A stretch of 64,000 nt of DNA from Curtobacterium sp. MMLR14_010 (GTDB taxonomy: Bacteria; Actinomycetota; Actinomycetes; Actinomycetales; Microbacteriaceae): the NCBI RefSeq assembly GCF_001865015.1, contig NZ_MJGV01000079.1, forward strand, positions 336,606-400,605. The letters run 5' to 3'. Made by a program: the position numbers and the translations under genes. The notes under the pieces are model-generated. The model saw only the letters and a program-made list of their open reading frames with translations, had not been told where the DNA came from and did not search any database. Positions 45,453 to 55,518 of this stretch are shown here, in pieces; the stretch's first letter is position 1, and every line of letters begins with the position of its first letter.

Positions 45453-48197
45453 ATGCAGCACCGAGCGCACGACGACCAGCTGGGCATCGCGCCCGAACGG
45501 CAGAGACTCCTCGACCGCGCGGTGACGGCGGCGTCCACCCCCGGCGGGCGGCTGATGCTGGTCGGCGAACCGGGGATCGGCAAGACCTTCCTCATCGACG
45601 CGCTCCTCCGTGCACTCGGCGACGACCGCACCGTCCTGTTCACCCGTGCCACCGAGGGGGAGCGGCAGCCCTTCGCCGGACTGCGCGACCTGTTCGCGAC
45701 GCTCCCGGCCGAGGCCTTCCGCCAGCTGCCATCCGAGCAGCGGGAGTCCGTGCTCGCGATGCTCGGCCGCGCCCCCGGTCGCCGGGTCGAACTGGCGATG
45801 CTGCAGGCCGGTGTCACCCAGGTGCTCGCCGGGGCCACGAAGTCCGGCGCGGCCATCGTCGTCGACGAGTGGCAGTGGCTCGACCCGGAGAGCCGTCGTG
45901 CCGTCGAGCGCGCGGTGCTCCGTCAGGGCATCGGGTCGACCGTGTCGGTCGTCGCTGCCCGACGCGCTGACGGCAGCCCCGAGGACCTCGCCGTCCGACC
46001 GCTGTTCGCCCCGACCGACGTCGCCCCGATGGTCGCTCTCGAGCCGGCCTCCGTGCGCCAGGTCGTCGCCGACGCCGGACTGGGAGCACTCCCGCCGTCG
46101 GTGCTGGCCGAGGTCGCCGAGGTGAGCGGGGGCAACCCGCTCTGGGCCATCGAGCTCGCCGCGGCCAGGACCGACGGGGACCTCCGCCGCTGGGCGACGG
46201 GCTCGGTCGTCGAGGCCGTGTCGCACCGGGTGGCAGCGCTCCCCGCTCCGGTCCGGGAGACCCTGCGGACCGTCGCCGTCCTCGGGTCGGCCGCGGTCGA
46301 CGACCTCGAGACCATCCGGCCGGGCGCGACGGCCGCCGTCGCCGACGGGGTGGACCGACGCGTCTTCCGCTGTGACGAGGGCGTCGTCACCGCCAGCCAC
46401 CCGCTGCTCGCCGCCGCGGCGCTCCAGACGCTGCCGGCGGCGGAGGAGCGGGCCGTGCACGCTGCCGTCGCGGAGCTCCCGCTCCCGGCCCCGCGGCAGC
46501 TCGAACACCGCGATGCCGGCACCGAGCCGGGCACGAACGAGCGACTCGCGCGTGACCTGATCACCGCCTCCGGCCGGGCACGGCGTGCCGGCGCGACCGA
46601 GACGGCGCTGCGCCTGGCACGGAAGGCCCTCGTGCGGACCGCTCACGACTCCCAGCACCGCCCCCGCCGGGTGGCGGACGCCGCGGAGCTGGCCTTCGCG
46701 ATCGGGGACTCCGCGCTGGCGATCGAGATCGTGGCGGAGCTCGACGTCGAGTCGCTCTCGGTGCCGGTCTTCGACCGGGTCGTCGCCGTCCTGGTGCAGG
46801 CGCTCGACAAGACCGACGGGCAGGTGGCGGTCGTCCGACGGCTCGAGTCCCTGCAGCGCATCGCCGTGACGCAGGGGACCCGCTGGGTCATCCTCGAGAC
46901 CTGGCGCCTCATCTCCGCCCACGCCCACGACGACGACGTGGTCGATCGGCTCCTGGCACTCGTCGAGGTCCTGGCGACGGACGAGGCACCGCGGACGCGC
47001 AGCACCGCCCTGTACTGGGCCGCCTACCTCCGACTCGACCGCGGCGAGGGCATCGACGACACGCTCATCGCGGGGGTCCGGGCCGTCGAGCGGACCACCG
47101 GGTCCCCGGCGCTCGAGGAGACCGCCGACGCCATGGAGGCGCTCTGGCCGTACCAGGCCGACGACCTCGCCCGGTCGCGGTCCAACCTGACGATGTTCGT
47201 CCGCGCGGCGAAGTCGGCAGGTGAGGGCTACGCCATCGTCCAGGGGCTCGCCCACGCCGCGATCGTCGAGACGCTCGCCGGTCGGCTCGAGGTGGCACGG
47301 GGTCTCCTCCCGGAGGCCGAGCAGGAGGCCGGTGCCCTGTCGTTGCTCCCGCCGAGCCTGTACCGGGCGCGGGGACTGCTCGCACTCTCGCTGGACGACC
47401 GTGGTGCGGTCGACGCCCTGCTCGACGCACGCATGAGCCCGGCGGCCGAGAGCCGCGGATCGCTCCTCCGCGCCGGGATCGCCGGCCTGGACCACGCCTA
47501 CTCGGAGCGGTGGGACGACGCGCTCGAGGACCTCGAGACCGCCTACTCGGTGGCGCGGTCCCGGCACATCGACGAGCCGGGCAAGCGCCTCTGGATCGAC
47601 GTCGAGCTGGTCCGGGCACTGGTGTCCGTCGGGGACCTGGAGCGGGCGCGGACCATCACGGACGACCTCGCCGCGCTCGGCCAGCGACCAGGACGGGTAC
47701 ACGCCCGTGGGCAGGCGCTCCGGCTCCGGGCACTGCTCGCGGGACGGTCCGGTGACGGTGAGGGCGCGCTGCGCCTCTCCGGCGAGGGCCTCGTGGCACT
47801 GCGCCGTGGCGGGTTCCGACCGGAACTGCTCCGCGCGCAGCTCGAACAGGTCCAGCTCCTCGAGTGGTCAGGACAGGCCGCCCGCGCACGGCACGTGCTC
47901 GAGACGCTCGTCGAGCCGGCGACCCGCCTGGGTGACCCGCGCGTGCTCTCCCGGATGGACGCCGTGCGCTCGCGGCTGCAGAGCGCGAGCACCCGGACGC
48001 CGCTGACCCCGGCCGAGCTCCGGGTCGCCCGGGCCGCCGCGGGCGGTCAGACCAACCGCGAGATCGCCGCCGAGCTCTTCCTCAGCGTCCGGACGGTCGA
48101 GACGCACCTGGCGTCGGTCTACCGCAAGATCGGCGTCAGGACGCGGACGCAGCTCGCGCTCAACCTGCACGACATCGACCTGGCGGTGTCGGCGTGA
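45453..48197 (+). CDS. Large LuxR-family (LAL-type) ATPase regulator
   Basis: A 914-residue transcriptional regulator of the MalT/LAL kind. N-terminal AAA domain with Walker A LVGEPGIGKT and Walker B VVDEWQWLD, a long TPR-like helical middle, and a C-terminal LuxR HTH: LTPAELRVARAAAGGQTNRE then LFLSVRTVETHLASVYRKIG. The class activates catabolic or antibiotic genes after binding an inducer. The Shine-Dalgarno is GGGGAGAGG; the 208-bp upstream gap holds its promoter region. Targets unknown. Confidence 0.9.
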   Translation: MQHRAHDDQLGIAPERQRLLDRAVTAASTPGGRLMLVGEPGIGKTFLIDALLRALGDDRTVLFTRATEGERQPFAGLRDLFATLPAEAFRQLPSEQRESVLAMLGRAPGRRVELAMLQAGVTQVLAGATKSGAAIVVDEWQWLDPESRRAVERAVLRQGIGSTVSVVAARRADGSPEDLAVRPLFAPTDVAPMVALEPASVRQVVADAGLGALPPSVLAEVAEVSGGNPLWAIELAAARTDGDLRRWATGSVVEAVSHRVAALPAPVRETLRTVAVLGSAAVDDLETIRPGATAAVADGVDRRVFRCDEGVVTASHPLLAAAALQTLPAAEERAVHAAVAELPLPAPRQLEHRDAGTEPGTNERLARDLITASGRARRAGATETALRLARKALVRTAHDSQHRPRRVADAAELAFAIGDSALAIEIVAELDVESLSVPVFDRVVAVLVQALDKTDGQVAVVRRLESLQRIAVTQGTRWVILETWRLISAHAHDDDVVDRLLALVEVLATDEAPRTRSTALYWAAYLRLDRGEGIDDTLIAGVRAVERTTGSPALEETADAMEALWPYQADDLARSRSNLTMFVRAAKSAGEGYAIVQGLAHAAIVETLAGRLEVARGLLPEAEQEAGALSLLPPSLYRARGLLALSLDDRGAVDALLDARMSPAAESRGSLLRAGIAGLDHAYSERWDDALEDLETAYSVARSRHIDEPGKRLWIDVELVRALVSVGDLERARTITDDLAALGQRPGRVHARGQALRLRALLAGRSGDGEGALRLSGEGLVALRRGGFRPELLRAQLEQVQLLEWSGQAARARHVLETLVEPATRLGDPRVLSRMDAVRSRLQSASTRTPLTPAELRVARAAAGGQTNREIAAELFLSVRTVETHLASVYRKIGVRTRTQLALNLHDIDLAVSA

Positions 48198-48280
48198 CCG
48201 CCGGCAGCGGAGGCGGCAGCACCCGTCCGACGACACCCGCCCGTCCCACCGACACCCGACGGCTGCAGTAAGGTCACCCC

Positions 48281-48907
48281 GTGGAGACACGACCGTACCG
48301 GTCCCAGCGTCGGGCATCGGCAGCAGCGGAGACGCGCCGTTTCGTCCTCGAAGCGGCGCTCGCCGCCTTCGGCGAGCACGGCTACGTCAGGGCCACCATC
48401 GCGGGCATCGCCGCCCGCGCGGACGTCGCGGTGAACACGGTCTACGCGAGCGTCGGCGGCAAGCCGCAGCTGCTCGTCGCCCTGATCGAGGACGCGGCCG
48501 ACTCGGCGTTCGTCGGGGGCGCCGACCACGCCGCGGCCGAGCCACGGACCGCCGACGAGGTCTTCCAGCGCCTGGAGCAGGTGGCCGCCAAGCTCTTCCT
48601 CGACCACGGCTGGCTCCTCAGCGAGGTCTACAGCATCGCCGGCACGGACCCGGCCATCCTCGAAGCACTGCAGGCAGCGGAGGCCCGGTTCGCCGAGGTC
48701 ATCGCGGGTGCCGCCCGGCAGATCTGCGCGCTCGGCGAGCTGCGCCCGGGTCTCGACGCCGCCGACGCCGCCGACGTGCTCTGGTTCTACCTCGGCTTCC
48801 GACGCTGGAAGGCGCTCCTCGACCGCGGGTGGAGCACCGACCGGGCGCGCACGTGGCTGACCGAGCAGGCGGCCGCTGCGATCCTCCTCCCGGCCCAGCG
48901 GGCCTGA
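48281..48907 (+). CDS. TetR-family regulator
   Basis: 208 residues; GTG start. HTH: ATIAGIAARADVAVNTVYAS followed by VGGKPQLLVALI. The C-terminal domain is helical. No operator palindrome is obvious in front. It lies between the LAL regulator and the GH81 gene; its target is not clear. Confidence 0.86.
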   Translation: METRPYRSQRRASAAAETRRFVLEAALAAFGEHGYVRATIAGIAARADVAVNTVYASVGGKPQLLVALIEDAADSAFVGGADHAAAEPRTADEVFQRLEQVAAKLFLDHGWLLSEVYSIAGTDPAILEALQAAEARFAEVIAGAARQICALGELRPGLDAADAADVLWFYLGFRRWKALLDRGWSTDRARTWLTEQAAAAILLPAQRA

Positions 48908-48943
48908 CGACCCGCGAGCAGGCTGCGGACACAAGGCTGCGAC

Positions 48944-48975
48944 GACCAGGCCGGGAGGCTCCTCCCGGCCTGGTC
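48944..48975. terminator. Strong terminator after the TetR gene
   Basis: Perfect 15-bp arms (GACCAGGCCGGGAGG and its complement) with a 2-nt loop. It starts 37 bp after the TetR stop and separates it from the GH81 promoter region (48976-49150), in which no other feature is seen. Confidence 0.8.
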
Positions 48976-49150
48976 GCGTCGTCTGCGCCCCCGTCTCGTG
49001 GCCGGGCATCCGCAGGACCACGCAAGCTCCGCTGCGGTCCGCGCGGTGGCATCCGAACGGGGGACGCCGACGGCCTCCGCGGGGTCCGGGCGCTGGCTAG
49101 CGTCAGGAGCGGGCCCGATCGCAGGGATGAGGGCCCGGAGGAGATGACTC

Positions 49151-52100
49151 GTGCGAGGACCAGGAACAGACCGGCGGAGGCCCATCGCGGCAGCCGCCCT
49201 CGTGACGGCGGGCGCGATCGCGTTCGCGTCACTCACCGGGGGTGGCGTGGCCGTCGCGGCCGGCAGCACCACGGGCGTGACGACGGCAGGGACGACCGCC
49301 ACCGACGGTGGCGGGGCGGACCCGAGCCAGCCGCCGCCCACGGGCCCGGGCAGGACCCCGGTCCTCCAAGCCGACGGCGTCCGGGTCGGGGACGGCTCCT
49401 ACGCCCCCACCCCGCCGAGCGAGATCACCGACTACGACGCCGTGCAGAAGACGCTCGGCCAGGACCTCCACATCGACCCGTCCCAGGCGGGGAAGCCCGT
49501 CCCGACCAACCAGTGGTGGACGGACCTCATCAACCGGCCGTTCTCGGGCAACCTGTGGGCGAACCCGCTGGTGAGCTCGAACGCGGCGAGCGGCACCACG
49601 GTCAGCTACCCGAACGACTGGACGTCGGACGGCAGCAAGATGCAGGTCGAGGACGGCATCAAGGTGAGCGCCGCCGTCGACGCCGCACCGGACGCCTCCG
49701 ACCACGTCCTCGCCGACTTCGAGCACGGGATCCCGAGCGACTGGACCACGACGGGCACCGCGTTCTCGACGTCGTCCGGCGTCGGCAAGGGACAGAGCGC
49801 CGCGGACGGGTGGCTCGGCACGGGCTACCTGACGTCCTGGAGCCCGAAGAACGGCGACGACGCGACCGGCACCGCGACCTCGCCGACGTTCACGATCGAC
49901 CGGTCGTCGCTCACGTTCCTCGTCGCGGCCGGGAGGCTCCCCGGCAAGGAGGACGTGCAGCTCGTCGTCGACGGCAAGGTCGTCCAGACCACGAGCGGCA
50001 AGGAGAACGAGACCCTCGACTGGGTGCAGTGGGACGTGTCGGCGTGGTCGGGACAGGCCGCGCAGATCCGCGTCGTCGACTCGACCTACGAGGGCTGGGG
50101 CCACGTCATGGCCGACCAGTTCATGCTCACCGACCACCCGGACGAGGTGGCCGGCCGCTACTCCACGACGTTCGACGCGAGGTCGTCGGACGCGCTCCGC
50201 TGGGGCGACTGGAACGTCAGCTGGCGGATGCACCAGAACGGTCCGGGCGACCGGTACATGGACGTCACCAGCGCCCAGGGCATGCCCTACGACTGGTTCG
50301 AGTTCCACGGCGAGACGCCGCGAGTCACCCTCAGCGCCGGCGCGTCGATCACCGACGGGCACGGCAAGGCCGTGACCTTCCCGTTCACGGGTGACCGGTT
50401 CCAAGTGGACCAGGACGGACACGTCTTCGGCGTGCACGCACCGCCGTCGACCACCTTCACCCGGTCGGGGAACGTGGTCACGGCCTCCGCCGGCACCGCG
50501 TACCTCGTCCTCAGCGCGGTGCCGGCACACGGCCTGACGCTCGACCAGCTGCACGAGCACGCCTTCGCCGTGCCGCGCGACACCCGCATGGACTACGAGT
50601 ACGACGCGAAGGCCGGCAAGGTCCGGCAGCAGTGGTCCGTCTCGACGGACCTGCTGCAGGGCACCGACCACGACACCGTCCAGGGGTGGATCCAGCACCA
50701 GTACGCCGACTCGACGAACAACCTCGCGTTCACCGGGGCCACCTACCCGACCCCGCGCGGCACGATGAAGACGACGATCGGGCACGACGGCTGGGACCTC
50801 GACTACGACTTCTCCGGCATCACGCCGATCGGGGCGACCCCGGAGGGCACGGACGTCGGCGAGTTCAAGACGAAGATGCACGAGTACCTCGCGGACTACG
50901 CGGGGGTGAAGTGGACCGGTGGCGACACCTACTGGGACGGCAAGGTCGTGCTGCAGCTCGCCGAGTACATGACGGTCGCGAAGCAGCTCGGTGACACCGA
51001 GGACCAGGAGCAGCTGCAGACCACCCTCGAGGGGGCACTCAGCGACTGGTACACGTACACGAAGGGCGAGAAGGAGGACTTCTTCGCCAGGTACCCGACG
51101 TGGAAGGCCCTGATCGGCTTCGCCGACTCGTACGGCTCCGCACAGTTCAACGACAACCACTTCCACTACGGCTACTTCGCCACCGCCACGGCCCTCCTCG
51201 GAGCGGTCGACCCGACGTGGATCAAGCGGTACGAGGGCATGGCCCGCCTCGTCACGCAGGAGTACGCGAACTCCGACCGGTCCGACGGAGCGTTCCCCTA
51301 CCTGCGCACCTACGGCGTGTGGGAGGGCCACTCGAACGCCGGCGGCGTCTCGGGCCCCGAGGGCAACAACCAGGAGTCGTCGTCCGAGGCGATCCAGTCC
51401 GAAGCCGGGCTGTTCCTCCTCGGCACGGTGCTCGGGGACGAGCGCATGCAGGCCACCGGCGCGATGGAGTACGTCACCGAGCGCGCTGCGGTCCGGGCGT
51501 ACTACCAGAACGTCCGGGGCAACCCGGAGTCGAAGCTGGCGGTCGTCGACCCCGATCCGGCGTTCCCGAAGGAGTACCAGCACGCCCAGGTCGGCATCCT
51601 GCAGGACCAGGGCAACGCCTACGCGACGTACTTCTCGGCGGACCCGGCATGGATCTACGGCATCCAGTGGATGCCCACCGCGCCGTGGTTCGACTACTTC
51701 GGGTGGGACGAGCGGTTCTCGCAGTCGATCATGCAGCGGATGATGTCGGAGCGCCCGAAGGCGATCGGCGCGGGCATCGCCGACGCGAACCGCGACCGCA
51801 TCCAGATGTTCACCAAGAAGTGGTACGGCATCGGGACGTACGGGGACGAGTCGATCGCGAAGGACCGCACCGCGGCCATCGGCGAGCTGCAGGACGCCCT
51901 GCGCGCCGTCGAGCGGAACCACCCCGGGTACCTCGCGAGCACGTCGAAGGACAACCCGTTCCGGGACTACGTCTCCGTGGAGAAGGGCAAGGTCGTCTTC
52001 CCGGCGCAGTACTGGACCCCGACGACGCTCCCGGCCTCGCTCGTCCCCGCGGAACTGACCGCGAAGGACGTCGACGAGAAGCCGGACAAGTGGTCCGTCC

Positions 52101-54601
52101 CGTCCCCGCTCACGCCCTTCCTCTGGACCGGGTACACGCCGGACGCGGACACGCTGAAGCGGCTCTACTCCGTCGACCTGACGCACTACACGCCGGGCAC
52201 GGACACCGCGCACGCCGCGGCCGTCATCAGCGACATGGGCGACGCCCTCGGGCAGGTCGTGCTCGGCTACCTCGCGCAGTACGACCCCGCGACCTACCAG
52301 GACATCCACGACGCCCTGTGGACGGCGAAGGACCCGGCGGTGACCGGCAGGTCGATGGCCGGGATGGTCTACTACCAGGGCATGTCGAACCGGACCGTCG
52401 GCACCGAGGTGACCACCCGGCACACCAGCGACCCGCTCAGCCAGGTGTTCGAGGACGACGACGGGGAGTACTCGTACGTCCTCGACAACGTCGACGCCGT
52501 CCAGCACACGTACGACGTCTTCGACGGCACCACCGTGATCGGGCACGTGTCGGTCCCGGCACACACGCAGATCACCTCGCACCTCGACGCGCACCTCGAG
52601 CGCGTGGAGGTCGCGGCCGACGGCGACCCGAAGACGGTCGTCCCGGGGACCACCACGGCCTTCACGGCGACCGGGTACGACCAGTACGGAGCCACGATCC
52701 CGCTGGACGACGTCACCTGGTCGGCGACCGCCGGCACGGTCTCGGCCGACGGGCACTACCGGGCCACCACCAGGTCGGACGCCGTGACCGTCACGGCGAC
52801 CGTGCACGGTGTCGCCGCCAGCGCGCGGTTCCGCGTCGCACCGGCACCGGTCCTGGCCACGATCGCGGTGACGCCCGGGTTCCAGCAGCTCGTCGTCGGC
52901 AAGCCGCAGCAGTTCCGGGCGGCAGGGCGTGACCAGTACGGAGACGCCGTGACGCTGCCCGGCGCGGTGACCTGGTCGTACACCGGCCCCGGTTCGGTCA
53001 CCACGGACGGGGTCGTCACGACGACCGCTCCGGCCGCCGGCCACGTGGTCGCCACCAGCGGCACGACCGAGGGTTCCGCGGTGGCGTCCTCCGTGGTGCC
53101 GTCGGCGGACCTCGCCCGGGGTGCTGCCGTCGTCGCCAGCTCCACGCTCGCGCCGAACTCCGCGGCGAAGGCCGTGGACGGGGACGACAGCCAGAACTCC
53201 CGCTGGGAGAGCAAGCACGGTGTCGACCCGGTCGACTTCACCGTCGACCTCGGCCGACAGACGGACGTCTCGGGGGTCTCGATCGTCTGGGAGGCCGCCG
53301 CTGCCTCGCAGTACGACCTCCAGGTCGCCGACGACGCCGACGGACCCTGGCGCACCGTCCGGCACGTCACGAAGACGACCGCCGCCGCCGACCACCTCGA
53401 CGTCTCGGCCACCGGTCGCTACGTCCGGATGCACGGCACCGCACGCCTGAGCGACTACGGCTACTCGATCCTCGGGTTCCACGTCACCGGGACACCGGCG
53501 GAGTCGGCCATCACGCCGACGGCGGTCCTCGTCGGTCCGCGGAGCACGGCAGTCCTGCCGGGCGCCACCGCAGACCTGACCGCCTACGCGTTCGACGCCT
53601 CCGGTGCCGGCGGCCCCGTGGCACCCGCCGGGTCGACCGGCGCGGCGTCCTGGTCGGTCACCGGCGGCGGATCGGTCGCCCAGGACGGCACCGTCACCGC
53701 GGCCGGCGACGCCGGCGTGACCTCGACCGTGTCGGCGGAGGTCGGCGCGGTGTCGGCCACGGCGACCGTGACCACGCTCGGGACCGCAGCCAGCGAGCCC
53801 GAACCGGGACGGGCCTCCCGGGACGTCGCCCTCGGCAAGCCGGCGACCGCGTCGTCCGCCCAGCGCGGTGACCTGGCCGCGGGTGCCGCGGTCGACGGCG
53901 ACGGCCACAGCCGGTGGTCGAGCGCAGCGGCGGACGGCGAGTGGATCGCCGTCGACCTCGGTGCGGTGCTGCCGCTCGAGGCCGTGGAGATCGACTGGGA
54001 GGACGCGTACGCCGACTCCTACGAGCTGCAGGTGCGGGACACCGCGACCGACGCCTGGCGGACCGTGGCCGACGAACGGGCCGGGTCGGGCGGGACCGAG
54101 CGGCACGACCTGACGGACGTGCACGGGCGGTACGTCCGGATGCTCGGCGGCCACCGGCACACGGTCCACGGCTACTCGCTGTGGGCGCTCCGGGTGTTCT
54201 CGCAGCAGGGCGAGCCGACCCCCGACCTGGCGCACGGCGTGGTCGCGACGTCCTCCTCGGACGAGTCGCGCTCGGTCCCGGCGTCGAACGTCACGGACGG
54301 CGACGACACCACGCGCTGGGCCAGCGGGCACTCTGACGACCAGTGGATCGACCTCGACCTCGGGGCGGTGCACGCGGTGCACACCGCGACGCTGCACTGG
54401 GAGGGCGCCTACGGGACCGCCTACCGGGTGCAGGGCCGCGAGACGGTCGACGGCCCCTGGACGACGATCACCACGGTGACCGACGGTGACGGCGGCACGG
54501 ACGACGTCGCCCTCAGCGGGGACTGGCGGTGGCTCCGTGTGCAGGGCGTCCACCGCTCGTCGCCGTACGGCTACTCGCTGTACGGGGTGCAGGTCCGCTG
54601 A
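49151..54601 (+). CDS. Secreted GH81 endo-beta-1,3-glucanase, multidomain
   Basis: A 1816-residue exported enzyme. A signal peptide ends near residue 37. GH81 starts with TNQWWTDLINRPFSGNLWAN; a foreign beta-sandwich is inserted at about 185-327 (HVLADFEHGIPSDWTTTG ... GHVMADQFMLTD, like the domain accompanying GH32 levanases); GH81 then resumes. Candidate catalytic residues are Asp668 (FNDNHFHYGYF), Glu742 and Glu746 (GNNQESSSEA), with the E-E spacing of four seen in characterised GH81. After it come two Big-like domains and three F5/8-type C (discoidin) domains at about 1317-1445, 1555-1680 and 1690-1816. Probably degrades fungal or plant beta-1,3-glucan. GTG start with GGAGGA. Confidence 0.91.
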   Translation: MRGPGTDRRRPIAAAALVTAGAIAFASLTGGGVAVAAGSTTGVTTAGTTATDGGGADPSQPPPTGPGRTPVLQADGVRVGDGSYAPTPPSEITDYDAVQKTLGQDLHIDPSQAGKPVPTNQWWTDLINRPFSGNLWANPLVSSNAASGTTVSYPNDWTSDGSKMQVEDGIKVSAAVDAAPDASDHVLADFEHGIPSDWTTTGTAFSTSSGVGKGQSAADGWLGTGYLTSWSPKNGDDATGTATSPTFTIDRSSLTFLVAAGRLPGKEDVQLVVDGKVVQTTSGKENETLDWVQWDVSAWSGQAAQIRVVDSTYEGWGHVMADQFMLTDHPDEVAGRYSTTFDARSSDALRWGDWNVSWRMHQNGPGDRYMDVTSAQGMPYDWFEFHGETPRVTLSAGASITDGHGKAVTFPFTGDRFQVDQDGHVFGVHAPPSTTFTRSGNVVTASAGTAYLVLSAVPAHGLTLDQLHEHAFAVPRDTRMDYEYDAKAGKVRQQWSVSTDLLQGTDHDTVQGWIQHQYADSTNNLAFTGATYPTPRGTMKTTIGHDGWDLDYDFSGITPIGATPEGTDVGEFKTKMHEYLADYAGVKWTGGDTYWDGKVVLQLAEYMTVAKQLGDTEDQEQLQTTLEGALSDWYTYTKGEKEDFFARYPTWKALIGFADSYGSAQFNDNHFHYGYFATATALLGAVDPTWIKRYEGMARLVTQEYANSDRSDGAFPYLRTYGVWEGHSNAGGVSGPEGNNQESSSEAIQSEAGLFLLGTVLGDERMQATGAMEYVTERAAVRAYYQNVRGNPESKLAVVDPDPAFPKEYQHAQVGILQDQGNAYATYFSADPAWIYGIQWMPTAPWFDYFGWDERFSQSIMQRMMSERPKAIGAGIADANRDRIQMFTKKWYGIGTYGDESIAKDRTAAIGELQDALRAVERNHPGYLASTSKDNPFRDYVSVEKGKVVFPAQYWTPTTLPASLVPAELTAKDVDEKPDKWSVPSPLTPFLWTGYTPDADTLKRLYSVDLTHYTPGTDTAHAAAVISDMGDALGQVVLGYLAQYDPATYQDIHDALWTAKDPAVTGRSMAGMVYYQGMSNRTVGTEVTTRHTSDPLSQVFEDDDGEYSYVLDNVDAVQHTYDVFDGTTVIGHVSVPAHTQITSHLDAHLERVEVAADGDPKTVVPGTTTAFTATGYDQYGATIPLDDVTWSATAGTVSADGHYRATTRSDAVTVTATVHGVAASARFRVAPAPVLATIAVTPGFQQLVVGKPQQFRAAGRDQYGDAVTLPGAVTWSYTGPGSVTTDGVVTTTAPAAGHVVATSGTTEGSAVASSVVPSADLARGAAVVASSTLAPNSAAKAVDGDDSQNSRWESKHGVDPVDFTVDLGRQTDVSGVSIVWEAAAASQYDLQVADDADGPWRTVRHVTKTTAAADHLDVSATGRYVRMHGTARLSDYGYSILGFHVTGTPAESAITPTAVLVGPRSTAVLPGATADLTAYAFDASGAGGPVAPAGSTGAASWSVTGGGSVAQDGTVTAAGDAGVTSTVSAEVGAVSATATVTTLGTAASEPEPGRASRDVALGKPATASSAQRGDLAAGAAVDGDGHSRWSSAAADGEWIAVDLGAVLPLEAVEIDWEDAYADSYELQVRDTATDAWRTVADERAGSGGTERHDLTDVHGRYVRMLGGHRHTVHGYSLWALRVFSQQGEPTPDLAHGVVATSSSDESRSVPASNVTDGDDTTRWASGHSDDQWIDLDLGAVHAVHTATLHWEGAYGTAYRVQGRETVDGPWTTITTVTDGDGGTDDVALSGDWRWLRVQGVHRSSPYGYSLYGVQVR

Positions 54602-54634
54602 CCGCAGCGGGCGCGGCCCGCTGACCGACCACGA

Positions 54635-54667
54635 CAGGGCCCCGGGACACACCGTCCCGGGGCCCTG
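54635..54667. terminator. Terminator of the GH81 gene
   Basis: 14-bp perfect arms (CAGGGCCCCGGGAC and complement) with loop ACACC, 33 bp after the GH81 stop. Very GC-rich, no T-tract, as usual in this window. Confidence 0.82.
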
Positions 54668-54798
54668 CCGTCGCGTCCGCCGCGGTGTCCCGGCGGCGAG
54701 TCGGTGGTTCCGCGGATGACCCCCGACGGGCGTCGACCGATGGTGGGACGGCAGCGCCCCTGCGCCGCACCCCACCACCGACACCATCGGAGAACGCC

Positions 54799-55518
54799 GT
54801 GCCCACCGCCCTCGCCCTGCTCAGCGGCGCCGCCTGGACCGTCACGTGCATCGCGTGCATCGTCCTCGGGTTCCGGCACCGCACGTCCTGCATGCCGGCC
54901 GTCCCGCTCGCGCTCAACTTCTCGTGGGAGTGCGTCTACGCGGTGCAGGGCCTCCGCCAGCCGTTCACCGTGCAGACCGGCATCGACGTCGTCTGGGCGG
55001 TGTTCGACGCCGTGATCATCGTCACCTTCCTCCGCTTCGGTCGGGCGGAGCAGCCCCGCCTCCTGCCGCGGGCGCGGTTCACCAGCTGGATCGTGCTGCT
55101 GCTCGCGACCGCGTTCGCGGTGCAGCTCCTCTTCATCCACGAGTTCGGCCCGCACGCGGCGACCCGGTACTCGGCGTTCCTGATGAACGTGGTCATGTCG
55201 ATCGCGTTCCTGGGGCTCTGGGCAGCACGTCCCGCGCGCCGCGGCCAGTCACTCGTCATCGCCTGGTCCAAGTTCGTCGGGACCCTCGCCGCCACCGCGC
55301 TGTCCGGCGTGGTGGAGGACTCCGCGTTCATCCTCGGGCTGGGGATGATCTGCGCCGTGTTCGACGCGCTCTACGTGCTCGTGCTGCTGCACCGCGCGGA
55401 CCCCGACCAGACCGGGAGCGCACCGGAGCAGGCCGACGACACGACCGCACGCACCCTGCCGACGACGCACGACCGACGAGCTCGACCCGCTGCCACGAAC
55501 GGACGGACCGCATCATGA
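54799..55518 (+). CDS. Candidate transmembrane terpene cyclase (Pyr4/PaxB-like)
   Basis: A 239-residue protein with seven predicted membrane helices (about 5-25, 35-50, 63-80, 96-114, 124-141, 154-173, 178-197). It has the hallmark acidic pair of membrane-bound terpene cyclases: Glu44 in NFSWECVYAV and Asp189 in CAVFDALYVL, corresponding in placement to the catalytic Glu and Asp of fungal Pyr4. Such enzymes protonate an epoxide or alkene of a prenylated substrate. GTG start with GGAGA. The stop overlaps the GMC oxidoreductase start. Confident as membrane protein, moderate as cyclase. Confidence 0.65.
   Translation: MPTALALLSGAAWTVTCIACIVLGFRHRTSCMPAVPLALNFSWECVYAVQGLRQPFTVQTGIDVVWAVFDAVIIVTFLRFGRAEQPRLLPRARFTSWIVLLLATAFAVQLLFIHEFGPHAATRYSAFLMNVVMSIAFLGLWAARPARRGQSLVIAWSKFVGTLAATALSGVVEDSAFILGLGMICAVFDALYVLVLLHRADPDQTGSAPEQADDTTARTLPTTHDRRARPAATNGRTAS

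Noticed and set aside
49229..54787. 1852-codon minus-strand frame opposite the glucanase
   Set aside because: High-GC shadow of the GH81 gene, Val/Arg/Asp-rich with no family features.
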